Shown here piece after piece: positions 8,701-16,495 of a stretch of DNA of 31,417 nt. A model generated the notes under the pieces. It made no database searches. It saw nothing but the letters and a program-made list of their open reading frames with translations, and had not been told where the DNA came from. How positions within the stretch are numbered: the stretch's first letter is position 1; every line of letters starts with the position of its first letter. Source of the stretch: Lunatibacter sp038209145 (GTDB taxonomy: Bacteria; Bacteroidota; Bacteroidia; Cytophagales; Cyclobacteriaceae). The stretch is taken from NCBI GenBank assembly GCA_038209145.1, contig JBBQXZ010000025.1, positions 1 through 31,417 on the forward strand, read 5' to 3'. The position numbers were made by a program, and so were the translations under genes.

Positions 8701-9119
8701 AGTTCAAACTTACCCCCGGAGCCAACAATGGCCTCGGAATCCGGGCTCCTCTACAGGGGGATGCAGCCTATGCCGGTATGGAGCTACAAATCTTGGACAA
8801 TACAGCCGATATCTACAAAAACCTGATGGAGTACCAATTTCACGGTTCCGTTTATGGCGTGGCAGCTGCCAAACGGGGACATCTGAAGCCTGTTGGTGAA
8901 TGGAACTATCAGGAAGTGGTCGCAAAAGGAAATCAGATCAAAGTCATCCTGAATGGAGAAACGATCTTGGATGTGGACATCACCGAAGCAAAAGAAAAAG
9001 GAACATTGGATGGTAGGGAACATGCCGGATTGTCTCGAAAAGGGGGATACATCGGCTTTTTAGGCCATGGCGATGTTGTCTATTTTAAAAATATCCGGGT
9101 TTTGGATCTCGGCAAATAG
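5709..9119 (+). CDS. HEAT-like repeat protein with two C-terminal DUF1080 (3-keto-disaccharide hydrolase) domains
   Basis: A 1136-residue secreted protein. Residues 1-25 form a signal peptide (hydrophobic run ending VLLAQ). About 40-720 is helical, with repeated units of roughly 35 residues such as SSSAEQALLLALRSSDNNV and PDVRRAAIG, consistent with HEAT/armadillo-like repeats. The first DUF1080 domain spans about 732-925 (FFPLFNEKDLEGW, GDAGLYLRS, YNNTTHPSKPLKVADN). The second spans about 945-1136 (YDLLFDGTHLDNW, ANNGLGIRAP, EYQFHGSVYG). DUF1080 (PF06439) is a concanavalin-like fold now associated with hydrolysis or elimination of 3-keto-glycosides. It follows the Tat-exported Gfo/Idh gene with 33 bp between them, and a terminator ends the pair. 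The helical array may serve as scaffold or partner surface. Which of the two domains is catalytic cannot be decided by eye. Confidence 0.88.
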   Translation: MSYTSIIKTVIIFLVYLIQHTVLLAQGTMDAGRTLDTQIADLLNRFPAQDDNSHINLMENMASLGQEGLTKMALMLSPNSNNEKLEYALGGFAFYVSHPSKSDYARMAVQAYGKGLDRLEYLEGKAFLLRQFQWMGKEDATPFIEPYLQNERLSSQASMVLNNIGSSSAEQALLLALRSSDNNVHQENFIEALGDMKSNEAVQDIIPFVKSDDVNLRKVSLYALSQIAAPKSAKVLKNAAKRANYTYESTNAAAMYLRFIGRLAEDGFQKQALKLATSLHKTVAVTEQSHTKAGALGLVAKFNPSSAPKILQAASLSENDVYRGAAMKYALETDVIGNLSTWKMTLDQASPTAKVSIIHMLGQYGDKQALTLISPYLGNSDPDVRRAAIGNSVLVGENAALTDLLALVNGADEETLEVLQTALRTMSGDNVASEAAKAIPNASDPGKILFIEVLAARSAEAHMGIVLGEINSGNRDVKKAAYEALAPMANTTHLDPLIGLMKAEQDKGYLESIQKALVTAALRMKNPTNQTQWVSQNIGGLDKSKQIYLYDILAQTGGKAAFDQLQGIYDGGDQTQKMAVIRALNTSTDSKAATMLLGIARKATGTQKEEAIKGFISLVPAGKDTDENKVIALRNALELSENNSGKSTALQGLGQYPTFQALVTAGKYLDNPALTQVAARAVMSIVANNGDLYGDIVRGLVEKTRDVISGQDSQYYKTSLQKYLDEMPAGKGFFPLFNEKDLEGWQGAFSNPIKRAAMDKKSFQKEQDKANIVMKEGWEAKDGLLVFKGKGENIGTVNHYGDFEMYIDWKITADGDAGLYLRSMPQVQIWDIARTDVGAEVGSGGLYNNTTHPSKPLKVADNPVEEWNTFHIKMIGEKVTIYLNGELVVDKVTLENYWDRSQPMIAKEMIELQAHGTYVAYRDIYLRELDSSEPFQLSAEEKEVGYDLLFDGTHLDNWTGNKTDYVVEKGAIAIYPDRGGSGNLFTEKEYADFVFRFEFKLTPGANNGLGIRAPLQGDAAYAGMELQILDNTADIYKNLMEYQFHGSVYGVAAAKRGHLKPVGEWNYQEVVAKGNQIKVILNGETILDVDITEAKEKGTLDGREHAGLSRKGGYIGFLGHGDVVYFKNIRVLDLGK

Positions 9120-9143
9120 AAGAAATTAAATACCGGGTTAAAT

Positions 9144-9180
9144 TAAAAAAGCAGGAGAACATCTCCTGCTTTTTATTTTT
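9144..9180. terminator. Bidirectional terminator between convergent genes
   Basis: GCAGGAGA (9151-9158) pairs with TCTCCTGC (9162-9169) around a three-base loop. TTTTTATTTTT follows on the plus strand, and a run of A precedes the stem, giving a U-run for minus-strand transcripts. It lies between the DUF1080 gene and the convergent DUF3078 gene and can serve both. Confidence 0.88.
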
Positions 9181-9281
9181 GAAAACTAAACCAACTATTA
9201 TTTAACTACCATAATATTAGCAAAATTAATGATTAAATGGAATTATCAAAATGAAATTGAAAAAAGGTGGGCAAATGGCAG

Positions 9282-10199
9282 TTATTTGTTGTTGACTTTG
9301 TACAATATACCCAATGCCAAGCCCTGGCTCAACTGAATTCCCGGATCTTGGTCAATGTCGTATAAATTGATACTTGTCATGGTCACGTTAATAAAATCAG
9401 TGATTTTTGCTGTCAGGGTAATGTCCAGACGGTGGTCTATGGTTTTCCAAGTCAAAGTTTCGTAATTGGCAAACAGCATGTACCTGCTTTTAATATTGAA
9501 TTTTTCACTGATATTCTTATCGTAGTTTGCGAAAAGCTGAAGTGCTAACCATTCGATCCGGGTAGTTTCCCCTATAGGGACACCGTAATTTGTCGGAACT
9601 GTCTGGCTGATATCCGGATCGTTCACAAAAGTGAACCTTGGAGAGAATGGACCGATCCGAAGATTAAATTCATTGTTTGGTTTATATTCGAAACCCAACG
9701 ATGAAGTCAGAAACCCCGGAGACATAAATCCTGAAATCAGGCGTTGTGTCCCATCCAGTTCGTATTCAAAACCGTCTGTAAACTGACTTAGAAAGTTGGC
9801 TGAAAAGAAAGTCGCCCATTTCCCCGACAAGCGATAACCCAATTTGGAATCCAGAAACATCCGGTCATTAGATTTTCTGGTGCCTTGGCCTTCATTTTTA
9901 ACAATCCCATACAGCAATTCCAATTCATTATCCCAGGTGAATTTACCTTTCTTATAAAGCACTTTGCCTGCTACGATACTTCCAAAAGCAATGGAATTGA
10001 TACCCCCTGCTTTCCAGTTGTCACTAAAACCTGCCTGATTGAAATTAAGACCACCACTAAATTCCGAAATCCAATAGGTGGTGTCTTTCATCGCCTCTTC
10101 GGATAAAACGTCCAGTTTCTCAGCCAACTCTTCTACCTGCGAGAAAGCGTGAAAAGTTAAAACGGATAAAAACATTAGTATAAGTAATTTTTTATGCAT
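9282..10199 (-). CDS. DUF3078 family outer-membrane-like protein
   Basis: A 305-residue protein with a signal peptide (about 1-20, ending AFSQ). A short acidic helix follows, then a region rich in alternating aromatic and polar strands. The motif FSGGLNFNQAGFSDNWKAGG, then WDNELELLYG, is typical of DUF3078, a Bacteroidota family of unknown function with beta-barrel-like character. The strand pattern suggests insertion in the outer membrane, which is inference. It is monocistronic and convergent with the DUF1080 gene, with a shared terminator. Confidence 0.85.
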   Translation of the reverse strand: MHKKLLILMFLSVLTFHAFSQVEELAEKLDVLSEEAMKDTTYWISEFSGGLNFNQAGFSDNWKAGGINSIAFGSIVAGKVLYKKGKFTWDNELELLYGIVKNEGQGTRKSNDRMFLDSKLGYRLSGKWATFFSANFLSQFTDGFEYELDGTQRLISGFMSPGFLTSSLGFEYKPNNEFNLRIGPFSPRFTFVNDPDISQTVPTNYGVPIGETTRIEWLALQLFANYDKNISEKFNIKSRYMLFANYETLTWKTIDHRLDITLTAKITDFINVTMTSINLYDIDQDPGIQLSQGLALGILYKVNNK

Positions 10200-10372
10200 A
10201 ATTATTGTGTTCGATGAATTAAATAAATTTATTTTGTTCTGAAATTTAATAGCCTCGTATTTAATGAACCGAACAAAGTGAGAATACTAGCGTTTGGTTA
10301 AACCAATAAAAACGACATCTACTTGAGTAAAATCAATGAAAATAGGAATATAATTTTAATTTTTGCAAAATT

Positions 10373-10648
10373 ATGGAATCGGAAATTGAAAACCAATTAA
10401 TAGTAAGAGATTTTCTGGCAAGGCAGCGCACAAAACTTGCCAATGACCGGACCTTATTGGCCTATATACGGACGAGTTTATATTTTCTGGTGAGCGGTAC
10501 CGCTTTGATCAAAGTGGAAGATTTGGAAAATATAAAAGGTTTTGGCTATATCTCATTCTTAATAAGTATTCTTTTGGTAGCACTCGGTTTTTTCAATTAT
10601 TTTCGATTGCGTAAAAAGTTGATAAAAGGAAAGTATTCGGAAATGTAA
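10373..10648 (+). CDS. DUF202 family small membrane protein
   Basis: A 91-residue protein. The motif RDFLARQRTKLANDRTLLAY is the DUF202 (YidH-like) signature, followed by two membrane segments (about 37-52 and 59-77) and a basic tail. The function of the family is not established. It is transcribed away from the DUF3078 gene, and the unnamed small membrane protein follows 81 bp downstream in the same direction, so the two may be cotranscribed. Confidence 0.87.
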   Translation: MESEIENQLIVRDFLARQRTKLANDRTLLAYIRTSLYFLVSGTALIKVEDLENIKGFGYISFLISILLVALGFFNYFRLRKKLIKGKYSEM

Positions 10649-10729
10649 CGCGGTAATTAAGCAGTTCTTAAGGGTGTGTGCACTTGGTAAGCTTTTTGAT
10701 CAGGGATTGTGAGACAAAAACTATAATCT

Positions 10730-10939
10730 ATGAAAATATTTGGAATTACTCTGATTGTTATTGGTGTGGTAATGTTTATCATCACGGGTATTTCGTATAC
10801 CACTGAGGAAACGGTCATTGACGCGGGGCCCATTGAGATAAATGCCGAGAAAGAAAACCAGATAAACTGGCCACCTTATGCCGGCGGTGCAGCTGTTATT
10901 TCGGGATTGGTATTGGTAGCGTTATCCAGGAAGAGATAA
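10730..10939 (+). CDS. Small two-helix membrane protein
   Basis: A 69-residue protein with hydrophobic segments at about 3-22 and 50-65. Between them lies a polar loop carrying VIDAGPIEI and NWPPYAGG. The pattern of a DAGPIEI strand followed by W-P-P-Y before the second helix recurs in small Bacteroidota membrane proteins of unknown role, as far as I recall. A terminator lies 50 bp downstream. Confidence 0.75.
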   Translation: MKIFGITLIVIGVVMFIITGISYTTEETVIDAGPIEINAEKENQINWPPYAGGAAVISGLVLVALSRKR

Positions 10940-10989
10940 GTTGGGCAATCCCTTCTTGAAGTGTAAAATTTTAAATTTCACTAAAAAGC

Positions 10990-11025
10990 ATCGGACAGAA
11001 TAGATTCTGTCCGATATTTACATTT
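10990..11025 (+). terminator. Probable rho-independent terminator
   Basis: ATCGGACAGAA (10990-11000) and TTCTGTCCGAT (11005-11015) form a perfect 11-bp stem around the loop TAGA, followed by ATTTACATTTT. The T-run is imperfect. It ends the DUF202 and small-protein unit and lies just 20 bp before the Ppx/GppA start. Confidence 0.75.
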
Positions 11026-11045
11026 TGTGAGAAAATAAAGATTCA

Positions 11046-11954
11046 GTGAAGTTAGCAGCAGTTGATATTGGCTCAAACGCCATCCGGTTACAGATCACAA
11101 ATGTATTTTTCTATCAGGGGAACTACACTTTTAAAAAAATAGAATATCTCCGGTTCCCACTTCGGTTGGGCAAAGACGTGTTCATGCATCAGGAAATCAG
11201 TCCGGCAAATCGCGGAAAATTCATCAGGTTGATGGGTGCCTATAAAACACTGATCGACTTATACGAAGTGGATCATTACATGGTCTGTGCTACTTCTGCC
11301 ATGAGGGAATCAAAAAATGGGGAAGAAATTGCCCAACAAGTGGCTACCGAAATTGGGCTTTCCATCACCATCATTGACGGAGATAGGGAGGCAGAACTTA
11401 TAGACCGAGCGTTATGGTCTTACATTGACCATAAGACGTATTTGCATATAGATGTCGGCGGCGGAAGTACAGAGCTGAACATTTACAAAAAATCAAAAAA
11501 AATCGCGAGTAAGTCTTTCGCCGTGGGATCGGTAAGAACGTTGAATGATGTCGACTCCTTATCCATGGAGCGGAAATTGACCGAATTCATTGCGTATCAC
11601 TTACACAAAGAACCGAGTGTCACCTGCATTGGGACGGGTGGAAACATCAACAAAATAATGGAGCTTTCCAAGCCCCGAAAAAATAAACGGTACTTGGACT
11701 TAGCTACCATAAAGTCTGTGCAATCCCAACTGGAGCGTTGTTCTTATGAGGAACTTATCCACATCCTCAACTTGAATGAGGACCGGGCGGATGTAATCAT
11801 TCCGGCATCGAAAATCTATCTTTCCGCCATGAATGCAGCAAAAGCAACCCGGATGATTGTTCCCGATGTGGGGTTAAAAGACGGAGTGATGAATTATCTT
11901 TTTGACAAGGCCATGAAAGAATCCCTGCAGACTCAAGCCTCTGCTAACCTATAA
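11046..11954 (+). CDS. Ppx/GppA family phosphatase (exopolyphosphatase)
   Basis: A 302-residue member of the ASKHA-fold Ppx/GppA family, expected to degrade polyphosphate or remove the gamma phosphate from pppGpp. Landmarks are DIGSNAIR at 7-14 (phosphate loop), ATSAMRES, DGDREAELI and DVGGGSTELNI (second phosphate loop), and GTGGN. The length matches the short single-domain form. The start codon is GTG; the family N-terminus begins right there, and no upstream ATG fits. The gene is convergent with polyphosphate kinase, and the two coding regions overlap by 11 bp at their 3' ends. That pairing favours the exopolyphosphatase role over GppA. Confidence 0.9.
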   Translation: MKLAAVDIGSNAIRLQITNVFFYQGNYTFKKIEYLRFPLRLGKDVFMHQEISPANRGKFIRLMGAYKTLIDLYEVDHYMVCATSAMRESKNGEEIAQQVATEIGLSITIIDGDREAELIDRALWSYIDHKTYLHIDVGGGSTELNIYKKSKKIASKSFAVGSVRTLNDVDSLSMERKLTEFIAYHLHKEPSVTCIGTGGNINKIMELSKPRKNKRYLDLATIKSVQSQLERCSYEELIHILNLNEDRADVIIPASKIYLSAMNAAKATRMIVPDVGLKDGVMNYLFDKAMKESLQTQASANL

Positions 11955-14061
11955 GTTGCACATGGGTTATCATATCCGGTGTAAGGTCGAAAAACTCCTG
12001 ATGGATATTAAAGGCTTCCTCATCAGATTCTGGCTTTTTACTTACATAGTCACCATCTTCAAGCATGCGATAAGCATTTACATTGTCACGGAGATTGTAA
12101 GCCAAAATATTCATCAGCTGTTTTTCTAAAATAGGAGTCTCCACCCGAAACAGTGATTCCAACCGTTTGTCAAAACTCCTTACCATGGCATCCGCACTTC
12201 CCACATAGGTACGGGAATTGCCGTTGTTGTGAAAGTGGTAAATTCTGGAATGTTCCAGAAAATCCCCTACAATTGACAAGACTTCGATGTTTTCACTAAG
12301 TCCCACTCTTCCGGGTCTTAGACAGCAAATGCCCCGAATGATAAGTTTTATCTGTACACCAGCCTGCGAAGCACGGTAGAGCGCATAAATAAATTCGGAG
12401 TCTTCCAAAGAATTCAATTTGATGAAAATTCCCGCAGGTTTTCCTTGCCTGGCATGGTCCGCTTCCTCCTCGATGAATTCAATCAGTTTTTTTCTCATCT
12501 CACGCGGGGAAGTGAGAAGGTTTTGATAGGTAGTAGGCAAGGAATGCCCCGTAATTACATTAAAGAATTCCGACACATCATTGGCAAGCACTTCGTTGGT
12601 GGTAAGAAGTCCTATGTCCGTATAAATTCTGGAAGTCTCCTCATTATAATTTCCCGAACCTAGGTGTACATATCTGGTGACCTTATTTTCGTCCTTTTTT
12701 ACAATAAGCATTAGCTTGGTATGTGTTTTGAAATTTGTCACGCCATATATCACAAAACAACCTGCTTTTTGAAGTCGCTTGGCTTCCCGTATGTTATTTT
12801 CTTCGTCAAACCTGGCCTTTACCTCAAACAAGACAGACACGTGCTTCCCGTTTTCAACAGCACGCAAAAGTGCTCCCACGATCCGGGAATTTTTGGCAAG
12901 CCGGTAGATGGTCATTTTTATCGCCATGACACTGGGGTCATCTACTGCTTTTTCCAGCAAGACCATGATTGGATCGATACTGTTGTAAGGGTGGTGAAGC
13001 AGAATGTCTTTGTTTTTCAACACTTGAAAGATATCCTCGGTAGCTGCCTCTGGATAGGAAAGCGGAGGCACAGGATTAGGTGTGGGGGGTATCTTATCTT
13101 TAAACCGTTTGTTGCCTATTATCTGCCAAAGTCCCGTAAAATCCATCAGACCTTCTCCGGAGATCTTAAAAATACTGTCATCACCGATTGTCCAACGGTC
13201 TTTCAGCAAGTTTATCATCCACTTACTGTATCCTTCCTCAATCTCAATTCTTACTACTCGTCCGGTCTTCCGCTCATTGAGCTTCCGCTTTACCTCTTCC
13301 AGAAAATTAGAATCCATATCTTCACTTTCTTCCAGCGTGAAATCGCCATTTCGGGTGATTCTAAAAAGATTGACTGACTCTAAGTTGACGTTTCGGAAAA
13401 GTGAAAAAATATACTCTCTGATTACTTCTTCAATGGGTATGAAGATTATCATGTTCTCCCGCTCCAATTCAAAAAAACGGGGAATGTTTGAAGGAATCTG
13501 AACAAAAGACAGCTTCCTGTTATCTTTTTTGTCCCCTTCATTGAGGGTAATTACGCCAAAAATCAACAATTTGTTCATCAGGATTGGAAAAGTATGGTAC
13601 CCATCAAAAACCATCGGCGTCAACATGGGATAGACGGCCTTGAAAAAATAATCCTTGATGGCTTGCTGTTCCTCAGGATGTAGGTTCTTTACATTACTGA
13701 GAATGAACCCGGCCTCTTTGGTTCTGGGCAGAAGTTCTCTCAAAAAATGATCCTGCTGTCGCTTGTGAAAATTTTGGCACTCGATCATCAGTTTCATTTT
13801 AAACGCTTCCTCCCTCAATCCGGAATAATCTACCCGCACCTTGTCATAGTCCAGGTAATTGTAGAGTGATCCTACGCGAATCATGAAAAATTCATCCAGG
13901 TTAGAAGCCGTTATAGCCAAGAATTTAAACTTCTCAAATATATTTCTGGTGTTTTTAAGGATTTGATCAAATACGCGTTCATTAAACTTCAACCAGCTTA
14001 AGTCTCTACTAATCAAATCACTAGTATATATTATCTCTTCTATTTTATCGGATTGGATCAT
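11944..14061 (-). CDS. ppk1: Polyphosphate kinase 1
   Basis: A 705-residue enzyme that polymerises the terminal phosphate of ATP into polyphosphate, reversibly, usually at the inner face of the membrane. The N-terminus has the PPK1 signature SRDLSWLKFNERVFDQ. The C-terminal half contains two phospholipase-D-like active-site regions: FKTHTKLMLIV with His447, corresponding to the autophosphorylated histidine, and FLEHSRIYHFHN with His604, the second active-site histidine. Length is normal. Its last codons overlap the end of the convergent Ppx/GppA gene by 11 bp, so transcripts from the two strands are complementary at their 3' ends. No separate terminator is visible there. Confidence 0.96.
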   Translation of the reverse strand: MIQSDKIEEIIYTSDLISRDLSWLKFNERVFDQILKNTRNIFEKFKFLAITASNLDEFFMIRVGSLYNYLDYDKVRVDYSGLREEAFKMKLMIECQNFHKRQQDHFLRELLPRTKEAGFILSNVKNLHPEEQQAIKDYFFKAVYPMLTPMVFDGYHTFPILMNKLLIFGVITLNEGDKKDNRKLSFVQIPSNIPRFFELERENMIIFIPIEEVIREYIFSLFRNVNLESVNLFRITRNGDFTLEESEDMDSNFLEEVKRKLNERKTGRVVRIEIEEGYSKWMINLLKDRWTIGDDSIFKISGEGLMDFTGLWQIIGNKRFKDKIPPTPNPVPPLSYPEAATEDIFQVLKNKDILLHHPYNSIDPIMVLLEKAVDDPSVMAIKMTIYRLAKNSRIVGALLRAVENGKHVSVLFEVKARFDEENNIREAKRLQKAGCFVIYGVTNFKTHTKLMLIVKKDENKVTRYVHLGSGNYNEETSRIYTDIGLLTTNEVLANDVSEFFNVITGHSLPTTYQNLLTSPREMRKKLIEFIEEEADHARQGKPAGIFIKLNSLEDSEFIYALYRASQAGVQIKLIIRGICCLRPGRVGLSENIEVLSIVGDFLEHSRIYHFHNNGNSRTYVGSADAMVRSFDKRLESLFRVETPILEKQLMNILAYNLRDNVNAYRMLEDGDYVSKKPESDEEAFNIHQEFFDLTPDMITHVQLIG

Positions 14062-14115
14062 CTTCTTTTAGTTAATTCCCTGTCAAGGATGATGTAATTT
14101 TAGTAAAATAATCAG

Positions 14116-14142
14116 AGAAAAAAAAAGGGGCCTTTTAGCCCC
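14116..14142 (-). terminator. Rho-independent terminator after gyrB
   Basis: On the minus strand GGGGCT-AAAA-GGCCCC forms a six-pair stem (plus-strand 14127-14142), followed directly by a run of about nine T. It lies 22 bp beyond the gyrB stop and before ppk1 begins, so the two genes are likely separate units. Confidence 0.85.
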
Positions 14143-14164
14143 CATATTTCAATTTTTCCGATTA

Positions 14165-16123
14165 TCAGATATCTATTTTGGCGTATTTTGCATTCTTTTC
14201 AATAAAATCTCTTCTTGGGGCAACTTCATCCCCCATCAAAATGCTGAATAGGTGATCTGCCTCTGCCGCAGAGTCTATCGTAACCTGCTTCAAAGTACGT
14301 GTATTGGGATCCATTGTAGTCGTCCAAAGCTGCTCCGGGTTCATCTCTCCGAGACCCTTATACCGCTGAATACCCACACTCTCCACTTTGCCATCCGGAG
14401 CAAGCTCCTGGGTTATCAACTTCCGCTGCTCTTCCGACCAGCAATACCTCTCTTCCTTGCCCCGCTTCAAAAGATATAGGGGTGGCAGAGCTATGTAAAC
14501 ATAACCCCTTTCGATCAGTGTCCGCATATATCGGAAGAATAACGTCAAAATCAAGGTACGTATATGCGACCCGTCTATGTCCGCATCCGTCATGATGATG
14601 ATCTTGTGATATCTCAAATGGGAAAGATCCAATTCCTTTTCATCGTTCATGGTGCCAATCTTCACACCAAGTGCTGTCAGTATATTTTTGATCTCATCGT
14701 TGTCATAAATTTTATGCTCCAGTGCTTTTTCGACATTAAGAATCTTTCCCTTTAAAGGCAAAATGGCTTGATAATCCCTGTCTCTCCCCTGCTTGGCTGA
14801 CCCACCGGCAGAGTCCCCTTCCACTAGGTACAATTCACATACCGTGGGATCGGAGTTGGCGCAATCAGCAAGCTTTCCGGGTAATCCCCCGCCTCCCAGA
14901 ATATTTTTACGCTGCACCATTTCCCTGGCCTTTTTGGCAGCATGGCGAGCCTGTGCCGCCAAAACAACTTTGCCAACTATGATTTTTGCGTCCTTGGGGT
15001 GCTCTTCCAACCATGCTTGAAGCGTTTCAGAAACAGCTCCGTCTACCGCGCCAATCACATCAGAATTTCCAAGCTTGGTCTTCGTCTGTCCCTCAAACTG
15101 GGGTTCTGCTACCTTTACGGAAATAACTGCGGTAAGTCCTTCTCTGAAATCATCCCCGGTAATTTCCAACTTCACCTTGTCAAGCATGCCTGACTTATCA
15201 GCATAAGTCTTAAGCGTTCTGGTTAATGCCCTCCTGAATCCTGAGACATGGCTACCCCCCTCGTAGGTATTGATGGTATTCACGTAGGAGACGACGTTTT
15301 CAGTATAGGAGGAGTTATAGCTCATCGCTACCTGTACTGGAACTCCATTTTTTTCAGTTTCGATATAAATAGGCCTCTCGATGATTTTTTGTTTGTTTTC
15401 ATCGAGGTATTCCACAAACTCCACCAGACCACCTTCGGAATAAAAATGATCCTTTCTGAAAGTCCCATCTTCTTCCTGTTCCCGTAAATCTTCCAGATAG
15501 ATGCTTATTCCCGCGTTTAGAAACGACATTTCCCGCATACGGTTGGCTATGGTTTCATATTTATAATCCGTTGCCTGAAAGATTTCACTATCCGGTTTGA
15601 AATGGATAATGGTACCCCTCTTTTCACTAGTACCAATTTCACGGACCGGATACTGGGGAATCCCCTTGCTGTATTCCTGTTCGTAAACCTTCCCACCACG
15701 GTGAACAGTTGCTTTCAACATTATAGACAGCGCATTAACGCAAGATACGCCCACACCATGTAGTCCGCCGGATACTTTATAAGTGTCTTTGTCAAATTTG
15801 CCACCAGCATGAAGGACCGTCATGACCACCTCAAGGGCAGACCTATTTTCCTTCTCGTGAAGATCAATGGGAATTCCCCTACCGTTATCCTCAACATTGA
15901 CTGAGTTATCTTCATTAATGGTCACCCGGATGGTATCACAGTGTCCCGCCAGGGCTTCATCAATGGAATTGTCAACGACCTCCCAAATGAGGTGATGTAG
16001 CCCCCTAACACCGATATCCCCTATATACATGGCAGGTCGCTTCCTTACTGCCTCTAACCCTTCTAATACTTGGATATTTTGGGCAGAATAATCGCCCCTG
16101 TTTGACTCTTTTTCTTTACTCAT
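14165..16123 (-). CDS. gyrB: DNA gyrase subunit B
   Basis: A 652-residue ATPase subunit of DNA gyrase, which introduces negative supercoils with GyrA. The GHKL ATPase domain shows VVDNSIDEALAGH, EDNGRGIP and SGGLHGVGVSCVNALS. The TOPRIM metal-binding site shows EGDSAGGSAKQGRDR with Glu435, and MTDADIDGSHIRTL. The C-terminus has the gyrase signature RYKGLGEMNPEQLWTTTMDP. Length fits the form without the proteobacterial insertion. ParE is the alternative, but the C-terminal signature and overall similarity favour GyrB. It is transcribed divergently from the rhodopsin gene. Confidence 0.97.
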   Translation of the reverse strand: MSKEKESNRGDYSAQNIQVLEGLEAVRKRPAMYIGDIGVRGLHHLIWEVVDNSIDEALAGHCDTIRVTINEDNSVNVEDNGRGIPIDLHEKENRSALEVVMTVLHAGGKFDKDTYKVSGGLHGVGVSCVNALSIMLKATVHRGGKVYEQEYSKGIPQYPVREIGTSEKRGTIIHFKPDSEIFQATDYKYETIANRMREMSFLNAGISIYLEDLREQEEDGTFRKDHFYSEGGLVEFVEYLDENKQKIIERPIYIETEKNGVPVQVAMSYNSSYTENVVSYVNTINTYEGGSHVSGFRRALTRTLKTYADKSGMLDKVKLEITGDDFREGLTAVISVKVAEPQFEGQTKTKLGNSDVIGAVDGAVSETLQAWLEEHPKDAKIIVGKVVLAAQARHAAKKAREMVQRKNILGGGGLPGKLADCANSDPTVCELYLVEGDSAGGSAKQGRDRDYQAILPLKGKILNVEKALEHKIYDNDEIKNILTALGVKIGTMNDEKELDLSHLRYHKIIIMTDADIDGSHIRTLILTLFFRYMRTLIERGYVYIALPPLYLLKRGKEERYCWSEEQRKLITQELAPDGKVESVGIQRYKGLGEMNPEQLWTTTMDPNTRTLKQVTIDSAAEADHLFSILMGDEVAPRRDFIEKNAKYAKIDI

Positions 16124-16495
16124 GCGAAGTATCTATGGAAATCCTTTTTCTAAAAAAGACCATTTTTAAAAACTCAAATTAATCACAAAAATACGAAAAA
16201 AAAACCGAATTACATACCACTATTTTATCGATTCTTGCGCATAGAATCCCATATTTGGACACATACTGCTCAAAATCGTACATGTAGCATATTATTTTGT
16301 AAATAATTATTTATTTAGAATATTATATTAACACATACAATCAATTTTAAAATATTTTATACCTGATTATCAAACAGTTATTTACAATTGGTTAATATTT
16401 TAATTTTTTTTTAAACAAATTTGATTCTGTTTTCTTATTTAATCAAGTTTAAAAAATTTTACAAAAATCATCAATAACCCCCTAAAAAAAAGTTT
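16124..16495. other. A/T-rich divergent promoter region between gyrB and rhodopsin
   Basis: This 372-bp spacer holds no coding frame and must contain the divergent promoters of gyrB and the rhodopsin gene. It is very A/T-rich from about 16300 to 16495. TATTTTTG on the minus strand (16186-16193) matches the -7 consensus for gyrB but lacks a clear -33 partner. No rhodopsin promoter could be assigned by eye. The rhodopsin start is preceded by CCTAAAAAAAAGTTT, an A-rich leader rather than a Shine-Dalgarno site. Confidence 0.5.
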
